A stretch of 64,000 bases of DNA, taken from Protaetiibacter intestinalis (GTDB taxonomy: Bacteria > Actinomycetota > Actinomycetes > Actinomycetales > Microbacteriaceae). Below, one piece after another: positions 1 to 8,013 of this stretch. Every line of letters begins with the position of its first letter. The stretch's first letter is position 1. Both the position numbers and the translations under genes were made by a program. The stretch spans positions 496,001 through 560,000 of the forward strand of contig NZ_CP032630.1 in the NCBI RefSeq assembly GCF_003627075.1, given 5' to 3'. A model generated the notes under the pieces. It had not been told where the DNA came from. It did not search any database and saw only the letters and a list, made by a program, of their open reading frames with translations.

Positions 1-1
1 C

Positions 2-232
2 CGGGTCGAGGCAGCTGTTTCGCGGGACGTCGCCGATCTAGCTGAGGAACTCGTCAACATGCCGAACGTGGTCTACGTAAGCGAGCTCACCGGCGCGCGA
101 CAGCTCTGCGTCGAGTTGGTCTGCGCCAACGAGCCGCAGATCTCCGAAGGCTATGCACGAATGGCCTCCGTCCAAGGCATTCACGACACGCACATGCTCC
201 GACTCAAGACTGTCGATGGCAAGTCGACGTGA
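2..232 (+). CDS. Lrp/AsnC-family regulator, C-terminal fragment
   Basis: Only the last 76 codons are present; the gene begins left of the window. The visible part looks like the ligand-binding RAM domain of Lrp/AsnC regulators: a run of the type 'VVYVSELTG' followed by a hydrophobic strand, a charged helix, and a final strand after 'VQGIHDT', which corresponds to the family's 'lpGV..t' segment. The HTH domain would lie outside the window. It is convergent with the cupin gene, leaving 5 bases between the two stops. Such regulators bind amino acids or related metabolites; the target here is unknown. The family call rests on this short C-terminal pattern only. Confidence 0.62.
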   Translation, partial: RVEAAVSRDVADLAEELVNMPNVVYVSELTGARQLCVELVCANEPQISEGYARMASVQGIHDTHMLRLKTVDGKST

Positions 233-237
233 TCAGT

Positions 238-678
238 TCAGCGGGTCGGTCCAGCGGTCCTTTGCACCATCATCAGCATGCACGGCACGTCCCCGACCTG
301 ACCGCTGCGGTGACCCCTGCCGCCGTGCACATCATCGGTACCTTGATCACCACCCCAGTGCAGGTCCCCCGGGCCCATCTCCACCCGCGTCCCGTCCTGC
401 GGCTCAATGAACCAGCGGCCCCTGAGCGCGACCACCCACTGAGGGTAGGGACTCTCGTGCCACTCGCCGACCCAGCCAACGGGCAAGTCGACGAACGACA
501 CGTTCTGAAAATCGCCCGGAACGTCAAGTACGAGGCTCGGCTGAGCCTGACCTCCCAGCGTCCTCGGCGCAAAGCCGACGAGTTCGTCATACCGCATCGT
601 CGTCGGGCCCGCTTCCCCCCGCTCGAGAACCCAATAGGGCACCACGGGCCCGCGGTCATCCGACGCTGGCTGACCCAT
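238..678 (-). CDS. cupin-domain protein
   Basis: A 146-residue protein with a cupin fold signature: the second cupin motif is visible as 'VEMGPGDLHWGGD', and the preceding strands contain 'PQWVVALRGRW'. I chose the ATG at 678 because a GGGAG ribosome-binding site lies about 6 bases upstream; an ATG at 714 would add 12 residues and a longer overlap with the upstream gene. It overlaps the 3' end of the DUF302 gene, so it is probably the last gene of the long minus-strand array. Cupins of this size are metal-binding sensors or small enzymes; the ligand cannot be read here. The first motif has only one or two histidines. Confidence 0.75.
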   Translation of the reverse strand: MGQPASDDRGPVVPYWVLERGEAGPTTMRYDELVGFAPRTLGGQAQPSLVLDVPGDFQNVSFVDLPVGWVGEWHESPYPQWVVALRGRWFIEPQDGTRVEMGPGDLHWGGDQGTDDVHGGRGHRSGQVGDVPCMLMMVQRTAGPTR

Positions 679-1090
679 TGCTCGCTCCCACCGTGAGTTC
701 CGTGACGAGTTCATGCATCAAAGCCGACAGTTGGTCGATGACTTCGTCGGAGGCGCCGACGTCATACAGCTGACGCAGCTGGTTCGGATCGCGGTAGGTC
801 ACCACCGAGTTCCCCCGGTCTTCGTAGACGAGCACTCGCAATGGAAGATCAAGAGCGACATTCGGATCCTGCTCCATGAGCACCGTCCCCACACGGGGGT
901 TCCCGAACACGATCACTACTTCTTCTCTCAACTCGAGTCCGGCAGCCCTCGCCGCAGCCCCATGATCGATGACATCGAAGACCACGGCGCCTTTCTCGCG
1001 CACCCAGCGCTCGATCAACCCCACCACCTGCACCACCGGTCTCTCAACGAAGACCGTTACCGAGCCGGTCCTACTGTCGAAGGCGATCAC
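656..1090 (-). CDS. DUF302 domain protein
   Basis: A 144-residue protein with the DUF302 pattern: an N-terminal helix with a conserved strand 'VVFDVIDHG', then 'VVIVFGNPRVGTVLM', a 'DPNVALDLPLRVLVYED' stretch and a C-terminal helix. Proteins of this family bind small ligands through a compact alpha/beta fold; no enzymatic activity is established that I can assign. It starts with GTG and overlaps the poxB stop by 4 bases (GTGA), which indicates translational coupling. The DUF302 label is confident, the function is not. Confidence 0.85.
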   Translation of the reverse strand: MIAFDSRTGSVTVFVERPVVQVVGLIERWVREKGAVVFDVIDHGAAARAAGLELREEVVIVFGNPRVGTVLMEQDPNVALDLPLRVLVYEDRGNSVVTYRDPNQLRQLYDVGASDEVIDQLSALMHELVTELTVGASNGSASVG

Positions 1091-2823
1091 CGCAGGATCC
1101 GCCGTGCGACGTTGGTGTCGATTAGGTCCAGAAGTTCGTCGCCAGCACCGGACAGGATGGTCCGGATCGCGTAGAGCGAGAATCCCTTCGCCTGTTCGAC
1201 GGTGATCGTCGGGGGGATGGACAACTCCTGCCGGGCGGTCACAACCTCGACCAACGCCGGACCATCGTGAGCGAATGCATCTTCCATCGCCCGACGGAGG
1301 TCGTCCGGATGGGTGACGCGACGACCGAAGATGCCCATCGCTTCCGCAACCGCCGAGAAGTCGGGATTCTTCAGCTCAGTCCCCCAGTTGACGATTCCGG
1401 CCGCCTTCATCTCGACCTCGACAAAATCGAGCGCACTGTTGTTGAACACCACGACTTTCACGGGGAGGTCCATCTGGACAAGGGTCAGCAGTTCACCCAG
1501 GAGCATTGCCAGCCCTCCGTCCCCAGAAAGAGTGACGATCTGCCTGCCCGGGTACGCGACTTGCGCTCCGATGGCATGAGGCACCGCATTCGCCATCGTG
1601 CCGTGATTGAACGACCCCATGATCCTTCGCTCGCCGTTCATCGTGAGATAGCGTGCGGCCCACACGACCGGAGAACCAACGTCCACCGTGAACACTGCGT
1701 CGCTCGCCGCCGTCTCGTCGATGACCCGAGCCACGTACTCGGGGTGGATCGGAGAGCGATTGCGATCGTTGACCGCGAACGAATCCAGCCCGCTCCGCGC
1801 GCGCGCGTAGTGCGTGCGTGCACTGTCGAGGTGGCTGTCCGATCGGTCATCGACGATGAGCGGCAGCAACGCAGCCGCCGTATCCCGAACGGTCCCGACG
1901 AGCCCCAGGCTCAACTTGGCGCGGCGCCCCAGGTGTTCGCCACGAAGGTCGACCTGGATATAGGTCTTCGGAGAGGGCAGGAACTGCCGGTACGGGAAGT
2001 CCGTCCCGAGCATGAGAACCACATCGGCGTCGGCGATCGCCTTGTACCCGGAGGTGAACCCGAGCAAACCCGTCATCCCGACGTCGTACGCGTTGTCGTA
2101 CTCGAAAATCTCCTTGCCACGGAACGTGTGCACGATGGGTGCCTTCAGGCGCGCGGCCAGGGCCAACACCTCGTCTCGTGCGCCTTGACAGCCAGCCCCA
2201 GCGAGAATCGTCACCTTCTCGGTCGCGTTCAGCTTCTGGGCCGCTTCGACGAGTTCCACTTCGGAGGGACGCACCAGCGGGGACGCGGCGCGGATAGGCG
2301 CGGGCAACGTCACCCGTTCTGCTCGCGAGAGGAACACTTCACCCGGCACCACGACGACCGCGACGCCCCGCCGCTCGACTGCCGCGCGCATGGCGATCTC
2401 GAAGATGTGCGGTGCGGTCTCCGGAGTCGAAATCAGCTCCGTGTAGACGGAGCACTCGGCGAAGATCGTTTGGGGGTGTGTCTCCTGGAAATACTCCCCA
2501 CCGATCTCAGCACCCGGAATCTGGGCCGCGATGACGAGTACTGGCACGCGTGTCCGCTGCGCATCGTAGAGGCCATTGATGAGGTGTGTATTGCCGGGAC
2601 CACAACTCCCGACGCAGACCGCCAGTTCACCCGTCAGAGCCGCGTCCGCTGCAGCCGCGAAGGCCGCCGCCTCTTCGTGCCGGACGTGCACCCAGTCGAT
2701 GCTCCCGTCGCGTCGAAGCGCGTCGACGAATCCGTTGAGGCTGTCTCCAGGCAGGCCGTACACCCGACTCACACCAGAGCCCTTCAATGCGGCGACCATG
2801 TTGTCCGCGACGGTGTTTGCCAT
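1087..2823 (-). CDS. poxB: pyruvate oxidase / pyruvate:quinone dehydrogenase PoxB
   Basis: ThDP- and FAD-dependent enzyme that decarboxylates pyruvate to acetate and CO2 and passes electrons to membrane quinones. The 578 residues align by eye with E. coli PoxB along the whole length: the ThDP glutamate in 'RHEEAAAFA' (near residue 50), 'GSCGPGN', 'KAPIVHTFRGKE', 'GMTGLLGF' in the FAD domain, and the ThDP/Mg motif 'GDGGLAMLLGE' near residue 430. The C-terminus keeps 'AKGFSLYAIRTILSG', which corresponds to the amphipathic membrane-binding tail of E. coli PoxB and favours quinone over oxygen as acceptor. It lies 3 bases after the LVIVD gene and overlaps the DUF302 gene. Its position inside a catabolic-looking array is unusual for poxB, which is normally monocistronic. 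Confidence 0.93.
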   Translation of the reverse strand: MANTVADNMVAALKGSGVSRVYGLPGDSLNGFVDALRRDGSIDWVHVRHEEAAAFAAAADAALTGELAVCVGSCGPGNTHLINGLYDAQRTRVPVLVIAAQIPGAEIGGEYFQETHPQTIFAECSVYTELISTPETAPHIFEIAMRAAVERRGVAVVVVPGEVFLSRAERVTLPAPIRAASPLVRPSEVELVEAAQKLNATEKVTILAGAGCQGARDEVLALAARLKAPIVHTFRGKEIFEYDNAYDVGMTGLLGFTSGYKAIADADVVLMLGTDFPYRQFLPSPKTYIQVDLRGEHLGRRAKLSLGLVGTVRDTAAALLPLIVDDRSDSHLDSARTHYARARSGLDSFAVNDRNRSPIHPEYVARVIDETAASDAVFTVDVGSPVVWAARYLTMNGERRIMGSFNHGTMANAVPHAIGAQVAYPGRQIVTLSGDGGLAMLLGELLTLVQMDLPVKVVVFNNSALDFVEVEMKAAGIVNWGTELKNPDFSAVAEAMGIFGRRVTHPDDLRRAMEDAFAHDGPALVEVVTARQELSIPPTITVEQAKGFSLYAIRTILSGAGDELLDLIDTNVARRILR

Positions 2824-2826
2824 TGA

Positions 2827-4074
2827 TCAGTCCTTGCCTGTGAACTGGAGGACGTCGAGCCCTCCGTTGTAGTCGGTTGTGAAGGCGACTCCGTCATCGC
2901 GCACAAAGACGTCCGCAGTCTGAGTCACGGCGCGGCCGCCGGGCCGTGGATCGATGACCTGATCCGGCGCCGCAGGGACGAATGCCCCGATCTGGCGTGG
3001 CGCGTAGGCGTTCGAGATGTCGAACGCGCGAACGCCCGCATTCTGGTACGTGGCGAAGATGATCTCCTCCGACACGAAGCTGCCGGGCCGGTTCTCGTGC
3101 AGGTTGTGGGGGCCGAAGTGGCGGCCCTTCTTGGCGTAATCGATCTCGTCCGGCGTCGGAAACGTCGAGATGCTGATCGGGTTCGCAGGCACGCGGATGT
3201 CGAACACCCACACCCGTTTCAGACCGTCAGCTAGCTCGTCCGCTGTCGCCTCGTCTGCGACTACCAGCAGCTCGCGGCCGGGGAGCGGCAGCGATGTGTG
3301 CGTTCCCCCTCCGTATGGGGGCGACCAGTTCCGGTAGGAGATCTGTGTCGGACGCGCTCGATCCGTGATGTCCAGGAGCGCCAACCCCCCATCGCGCCAT
3401 GACGAGTAGGCCGTGTCGCCGGCGATGATGGCGTGATGAAGTGCGTACCGCCACTTCTCGGAATCCCAAGTGGGTTCCTCACCGGCGCCAAAGTTCATCC
3501 CGGGCAGCCAATATTCGCCGAGCCACTGGGGACTCGATGGGTTCGCCAGATCGATCACACGGAACACGTAGTCGCTGAAGCCGTTCGGGAGCACAGACGC
3601 ATAGGCATACCTGCCACCGGTGAACCAGAGCCTGTGCACCCCGATCCCGTCGACGGGGAGGAAAGAGATCTGTCTGGGAGAGGATGGATCCGCGACATCA
3701 TAGATTGCGACTCCTGCGCTCCAGTCCTGCTCTTCGTCCTTCAATCGGGAACCGACAGACCCCGAGTAGTAGCTGGACTCGATGTCGAACTTCTTCCAGA
3801 GGTCTTTCGCGTGGACGACGAGGAGCAGGTCATCTGCCGCTTGAAGGTGAATGTTCCAGGTGTTCTCGGGCGCCGCGATGTAGCCGAGCGCCCGAGGTGC
3901 CCGCGGGTCGGTCACGTCGACGATGGAGAAGCCGCTGCTGAACAGGTGGCCAACGTACACATGACCTTTCCAGTACTGCAGCTGCATCGCGTCAGGTCTT
4001 CCGCCCTGGTCGGAGTGACCGAGATGGGTGAATCCGACAGCGAGTTCGGCGGGCTTCAACGACACGGCCTTCAC
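2827..4074 (-). CDS. LVIVD-repeat beta-propeller protein
   Basis: A 415-residue protein made of repeated blades of the type 'VDVTDPRAPRALGYI', 'YDVADPSSPRQISFL', 'IDLANPSSPQWLGEY', 'LDITDRARPTQISY', 'FDIRVPANPISIS' and 'FDISNAYAPRQIG'. This is the LVIVD (LviVD) propeller repeat, known from bacterial and archaeal surface or periplasmic proteins of unknown role. No signal peptide is visible at the chosen ATG, so the protein appears cytoplasmic unless the start is wrong. It overlaps the GlcG-like gene by 4 bases (ATGA) and ends 3 bases before poxB. No catalytic residues can be assigned. Confidence 0.85.
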   Translation of the reverse strand: MKAVSLKPAELAVGFTHLGHSDQGGRPDAMQLQYWKGHVYVGHLFSSGFSIVDVTDPRAPRALGYIAAPENTWNIHLQAADDLLLVVHAKDLWKKFDIESSYYSGSVGSRLKDEEQDWSAGVAIYDVADPSSPRQISFLPVDGIGVHRLWFTGGRYAYASVLPNGFSDYVFRVIDLANPSSPQWLGEYWLPGMNFGAGEEPTWDSEKWRYALHHAIIAGDTAYSSWRDGGLALLDITDRARPTQISYRNWSPPYGGGTHTSLPLPGRELLVVADEATADELADGLKRVWVFDIRVPANPISISTFPTPDEIDYAKKGRHFGPHNLHENRPGSFVSEEIIFATYQNAGVRAFDISNAYAPRQIGAFVPAAPDQVIDPRPGGRAVTQTADVFVRDDGVAFTTDYNGGLDVLQFTGKD

Positions 4075-4502
4075 GCTTTCAGCGCGGCGACCGCTGCATA
4101 GGCGACCTCATGGTCCTGTTCCGGCGAGCCGCCGCCGGCGCCGAAACCGCCGATTACGACGCCATCCTGGTCGATGATGGGCACTCCTCCGGCGACGAAC
4201 GCGAGATGCGCCGTCGTGGAAGTCTGGATGGTTGCCAAGGGTGCGCCATCCGATACCGCCGCGGCGAGGTCCGCAGTCGGTGCGCCGAAATAGACCGAGG
4301 TCCGGGCCTTTGCCACCGACGTATCGATGGATGCGATCGCCGCCCCGTCGAGCCTGGTGAGATGGACGAGATTCCCCGCGCCATCGACGACAGAGAGGGT
4401 GTACGGGATACCGATCGCTTCCACTTTCGCGATCGCCGCGGCGGTCACCTTGTGTGCGATCTCAAGGCTGAGAATGATCGGGGAGATTTGTGCCATGGCC
4501 AT
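4071..4502 (-). CDS. GlcG/HbpS-family heme-degrading-like protein
   Basis: A 143-residue protein of the GlcG/HbpS family (formerly DUF336). Typical features are 'LSLEIAHKVTAAAIAKVEAIGIPYTLSVVDGAGNLVHLTRLDGA' in overview, split here as helix 'AHKVTAAAIAKVEAIG' and strand 'LSVVDGAGNLV', followed by 'SVAKARTSVYFGAPT' and a C-terminal 'VIGGFGAGGGSPEQDHEVA' glycine-rich segment. Streptomyces HbpS binds heme and senses oxidative stress, while GlcG homologues accompany glycolate and other oxidation operons. The gene precedes the LVIVD gene with a 4-base overlap. Heme binding is a family expectation and not visible in the sequence. Confidence 0.85.
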   Translation of the reverse strand: MAMAQISPIILSLEIAHKVTAAAIAKVEAIGIPYTLSVVDGAGNLVHLTRLDGAAIASIDTSVAKARTSVYFGAPTADLAAAVSDGAPLATIQTSTTAHLAFVAGGVPIIDQDGVVIGGFGAGGGSPEQDHEVAYAAVAALKA

Positions 4503-4536
4503 GATTCGTCCTTAGTGCGTTGTGCCGGTCAGGTAT

Positions 4537-5559
4537 TCAGTTGTCGATGTCGATGAGGACTTTGCCCGTGGTGTGGTTCTCCACCGCGGTGTGCGCAGCT
4601 GCGGTCTCGGAGAGGGGGAACCGGGTGAGCGGGAGACCCGCAGCGTCTCCCACCCCGAGCGCGCCAGCGGCGATCGCGTTGCTGACCGCACGAACGGCCG
4701 CTTGCTTCTGCGCGGGGCTCGTCGTGTAGGTGAGGATGAAGGAGAACTGAACGTTCTTCGTCATCGCCTGGTAGGAGGGGATCCGCGTCTCGCTACCACC
4801 GGGCGTGTAGATCGAGATGCCGCCATGAGCGGCGATCACTGAGATATCCATCGGAAGGTTCGCGTGTGCGTTGACTTCGACGATGATGTCTGGTCCGGAC
4901 GGTGAGATCCGTCGAATCTCATCATGGGCGTTCTGCGAGCGGTAGTCGATGACGTGATGGGCCCCTGCGGCCCGCGCGAGCGAGACCTTTCGCTCGTCGC
5001 CGACCGTGGTCACCACCTGCGCCCCAGCCCATGCGGCCAACTGCACGGCCGCGTGACCGACAGCACCGGTGCCGCCCTGTACCAGGACGGTCTTGCCCGC
5101 GAGCGCGCCCTGCCCGAGTTCAACGGGTCCCTCCGCGAATGAGGTCAGCGCCCGATGTGCAGTGAGCGCCGGGATCCCCAGGGAGGCGCCGACGTCGAAA
5201 CTGGCGTTGTCCGGAAGGTGGACCACTTGGCGCTCCGGAAGCGCCACGTACTCCTGACTCGTGCCCTCGTGGCGTCGCCATGCTGCGTCCCACACCCACA
5301 CCCGGTCGCCGACGCGGAACGTCGAAACGTCGTCACCGACCCCGTCCACCACTCCGGCACCGTCTTGACCGGGAATGTGGGGCTCGCGGAAATGCTGCAC
5401 CTTGCCGGCTCGGCTCCGGCGTGCGTCGATGTCGGTCGGGTTCACCCCCGCGACCGCCAGCCTCACGAGGACCTCTCCCGGTCCCGGCACCGGCACCGGA
5501 CGCTCGATCATCTCAAGAACACTCACGTCGCCCGGCTTGAAGTGCGCCACGGACTTCAT
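4537..5559 (-). CDS. zinc-less MDR family NADPH:quinone oxidoreductase
   Basis: A 340-residue medium-chain dehydrogenase/reductase. The GroES-like N-terminal domain contains 'GEVLVRLAVAGVNPTDIDARR' type sequence, shown here as 'VLVRLAVAGVNPTDID', then 'PGQDGAGVVDGVG'; the Rossmann part has 'GKTVLVQGGTGAVGHAAVQLA' with its nucleotide-binding 'GGTGAVG'. Catalytic zinc ligands are absent, as in quinone oxidoreductases (zeta-crystallin type), which reduce quinones or enones with NADPH. It overlaps the upstream beta-propeller gene by 4 bases. In this array it may handle an alpha,beta-unsaturated or quinoid intermediate; that is inference. Confidence 0.85.
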   Translation of the reverse strand: MKSVAHFKPGDVSVLEMIERPVPVPGPGEVLVRLAVAGVNPTDIDARRSRAGKVQHFREPHIPGQDGAGVVDGVGDDVSTFRVGDRVWVWDAAWRRHEGTSQEYVALPERQVVHLPDNASFDVGASLGIPALTAHRALTSFAEGPVELGQGALAGKTVLVQGGTGAVGHAAVQLAAWAGAQVVTTVGDERKVSLARAAGAHHVIDYRSQNAHDEIRRISPSGPDIIVEVNAHANLPMDISVIAAHGGISIYTPGGSETRIPSYQAMTKNVQFSFILTYTTSPAQKQAAVRAVSNAIAAGALGVGDAAGLPLTRFPLSETAAAHTAVENHTTGKVLIDIDN

Positions 5560-6632
5560 GCGCGCGTTCCCTTCAAGCGGATCGGGGTCGCGTCCACCCG
5601 TGCACGGATGATGAGGTACGGCAGGATTCGCTCCTCCACGCCCCGGTTGAATAGCGGCGATCGGGGCAGTTGGTTGACGCTGACGTACAGATACCCATCG
5701 GCTCCGAGCGCCAGGGTGTCCGGCCAGAGCACGTCAGGCCCATGGACCACCGTCGACCAGACTCCGTCCGCGCTGAACTTGAACACAGCGGAGTGCTCGT
5801 ACGCCGTGACGTAGAGGTTCCCGTCGGTGTCGGACTCCATCCCGTCCGAGGCACCCTTGTCCCCGTGATCGGTGACGGTCGCGGCGACGAGGTCCTCCGA
5901 CAGATCGCGGTCGAGGATCGCCGCGGTGTCGACCGAGTAGAACCTGCGACTCGACAGCGGGCAGTACCAGAGGCGTGACCCGTCGGGGCTGATGGCGATG
6001 CCGTCGGATCCGACGCGGTAGCCCTCGCGCACGATCCCCTGAACGACGGCTCGGAACTGATCGACGGCCTTCGTGGACACGTGGCCCCGCAGCTTCGACC
6101 ACGATTCACCGGTGGCCAGGTCGACGACGATCAGCGCCCCCACCGCCTGAGAGTCGGTGATGTACGCGAATCCCGCCTCGCCTCTCGAGAAGTCGAAACG
6201 CACGTCGTTCAGGTACGTTGTGGCCGTCACCGCTTCCGGTGACGGTTCGATGACACGCACCACCTCGTTCGTGGTGAGGTTCACCTGCACGAGCTTCGGC
6301 CCATGCGGCACGAAGGGTCCGAACTGAGGTGCCCCGGTGTCGAGCAGCCAGAGGTCCCCGTTCGGGTCCACGATGACGCTCTGCACGGAAACGAGTCGAC
6401 CTTCACCGTCGCCCTCAACCCACGCATTGATCTCGGCGTTCGGATACGGAACGCACCTGCCGTCAACGATCTCTGCGACGGTGTACGGGACGGCGTCACC
6501 CCAACGCGGGAAGGAGACAAAGACTCGTCCGTCGTCGGAGACCGTGAGTCCCGTGGGCATGTTCTCCGTGATCTCGGCGACCACTTCGTAGCGGTCTGCA
6601 ACCCAGGATCCGAGGGGGTTGGGGGTGCTCAT
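5556..6632 (-). CDS. major royal jelly protein / Yellow-family beta-propeller
   Basis: A 358-residue protein that I assign to the MRJP/Yellow superfamily rather than classical SMP-30. Evidence is 'PTGLTVSDDGRVFVSFPRW' near the N-terminus, 'LWLLDTGAP', 'YLNDVRFDFSRGEAGFAYITD', 'GALIVVDLATGESW' followed by a Lys/Leu-Arg 'LRGHVST', 'GSDGIAISPDGSRLWYCPL' and 'DGMESDTDGNLYVTAYE'. This 'lndvrfd...ayItDs...aliVyd...g.sWr' order is diagnostic for the family. Bacterial members are few and mostly uncharacterised; insect Yellow proteins act in melanin/dopachrome chemistry. It starts 104 bases after the aquaporin gene and overlaps the quinone oxidoreductase gene by 4 bases. Confidence 0.82.
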   Translation of the reverse strand: MSTPNPLGSWVADRYEVVAEITENMPTGLTVSDDGRVFVSFPRWGDAVPYTVAEIVDGRCVPYPNAEINAWVEGDGEGRLVSVQSVIVDPNGDLWLLDTGAPQFGPFVPHGPKLVQVNLTTNEVVRVIEPSPEAVTATTYLNDVRFDFSRGEAGFAYITDSQAVGALIVVDLATGESWSKLRGHVSTKAVDQFRAVVQGIVREGYRVGSDGIAISPDGSRLWYCPLSSRRFYSVDTAAILDRDLSEDLVAATVTDHGDKGASDGMESDTDGNLYVTAYEHSAVFKFSADGVWSTVVHGPDVLWPDTLALGADGYLYVSVNQLPRSPLFNRGVEERILPYLIIRARVDATPIRLKGTRA

Positions 6633-6736
6633 GAGCTCTCTCCTTCAGGTCGTGTGGACGATGTCCGAAGCTCCATGTCCCGAAGGTACGAGTGAGGATT
6701 CGCGGGCGCCTGGTCCCTCTGGGGCCAGGACCATGG

Positions 6737-7516
6737 TCAGGACTCGGCGTGTGGCAACTCGCAGTACATTCGGCAGGGCTTCGCCGGGTCGTGAACGAGC
6801 TTCCCCGTGACCGGACGGTGAGCCCCACGCCAGCCCAGTGCGGCGATCACTCCTCCCAGAGGAGGGGCGACGAGGAACATCAGCCAGGACTGGTAGCTGC
6901 CGGCGAGTATTTCGGGCGCGACACCGCGCAGCGGATTGAACGCTGCACCGGTCACCTGCGCCAGACCGATGATCGCTGCTGTGAGAGTGGCCCCCGCGAC
7001 CCACGCGGTGTATCTGACGAGCCGAGCCCTTCCTAGGAACACAAACACGACGCTCAGCAGCGCCGCTGTCGTCACCGCCTCGATGACGCCCGCCGCGAGG
7101 TCACCGAGTCCCGGCTCAGGAGCGATCGTTGCCCATCTCACGGGAGCCGCGGCGACGCCTGGCCCCCAGACGATGCCAGCGCCAAAGCCAACGATGGCAC
7201 CGACCGCCTGCGCCGCCACGTAGCCAGCAAGGTCCCCTGCCGAAACGACGCGACGTACCCACAGCGACAGCGTCAGCGCAGGGTTCAAGTGCGCCCCTGA
7301 ACGTCTTCCGAGCGGGCTTTCGGCTATTCCTATGACCGCGACCCCAGCAACCGACCCGACCACGAGCACTCTTACGAAGACCGTCGAGTCACTCCATGCG
7401 GTCGTCACCACCCAGAGCGCGGTTACCACGGACCACATCAGGATGGCCGTGCCGAGCAGCTCGCTTCCCCACTCGCGCCAATGCCATCCGTTCTGAGGTA
7501 GGACGGTCGTCTCCAT
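6737..7516 (-). CDS. MIP-family channel (aquaporin/glycerol facilitator-like)
   Basis: A 259-residue integral membrane protein of the major intrinsic protein family, with about six hydrophobic segments. The first half-helix motif is canonical ('GAHLNPALTLSLWV'). The second is atypical: 'GAAFNPLRGVAPEI', so NPA is replaced by NPL, followed by R at the selectivity-filter arginine position. Such channels pass water, glycerol, hydrogen peroxide or small neutral solutes; the substrate cannot be read. The start codon overlaps the stop of the upstream SnoaL-like gene by one base (TGATG). The N-terminal 'QNGWHWREWGSELLGTAIL' matches the usual MIP entry helix. Confidence 0.87.
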   Translation of the reverse strand: METTVLPQNGWHWREWGSELLGTAILMWSVVTALWVVTTAWSDSTVFVRVLVVGSVAGVAVIGIAESPLGRRSGAHLNPALTLSLWVRRVVSAGDLAGYVAAQAVGAIVGFGAGIVWGPGVAAAPVRWATIAPEPGLGDLAAGVIEAVTTAALLSVVFVFLGRARLVRYTAWVAGATLTAAIIGLAQVTGAAFNPLRGVAPEILAGSYQSWLMFLVAPPLGGVIAALGWRGAHRPVTGKLVHDPAKPCRMYCELPHAES

Positions 7517-8013
7517 CAGCCGCGAGGGATCAGACCGGCCTGGGTCAGGAAGGTGAGGTTGTCCTCGAGGTGCCAGTCCTCGATGATCCGCTCCGGCCCC
7601 ACGTGCTGGATGTCGAAGGCTGTGAAATCGACGGCCTGCCCGCGACCCATGACTTCCCCACTCCTGCCGGAGAAGGTCCCTCGGAAGCGGAGGCGGACGG
7701 CGATCTTGTCTCCGGCGATGATGACGTCCTCGAGCCCACAGGTCAGATCCGGGACGGCGGCACGGAAGCTCCTCGACGCGACCATCACCCCATCGATTCC
7801 GGCCGGTCTGCCCGGGGGCAGTGTGTTGTCTACGAACTCCGGAGCGACCGCCTGGCGGAGGTAGGCGACGTCTCCGGTATGCCAGAACGTGTACAGAAGC
7901 TGCGTGACGAGCACCATGTGCCTCGCCCGTTCTGGAGCCAATCCTGCGTCGACTTGTATGGACTCCGGCACGACCAGATCGCTGCGGTCACTGAGCAGAT
8001 CACGATCTCCCAT
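7516..8013 (-). CDS. SnoaL-like / ester cyclase family protein
   Basis: A 165-residue protein with a SnoaL-like NTF2 fold: 'ARHMVLVTQLLYTFWHTGDVAYLRQAVAPEFVDNTLPPGRPAG' can be recognised in pieces such as 'FWHTGDVAYLRQAVAPEFV' and 'GVMVASRSFRAAVPDLTCGLEDVI' as 'SFRAAVPDLTCGLEDV', followed by 'DKIAVRLRFRGTFSG' and the C-terminal 'ERIIEDWHLEDNLTFL'. The family includes polyketide ester cyclases and many small-molecule-binding enzymes. The start overlaps the end of the channel gene at 8000-9055 by 14 bases. No substrate can be assigned. Confidence 0.83.
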   Translation of the reverse strand: MGDRDLLSDRSDLVVPESIQVDAGLAPERARHMVLVTQLLYTFWHTGDVAYLRQAVAPEFVDNTLPPGRPAGIDGVMVASRSFRAAVPDLTCGLEDVIIAGDKIAVRLRFRGTFSGRSGEVMGRGQAVDFTAFDIQHVGPERIIEDWHLEDNLTFLTQAGLIPRG

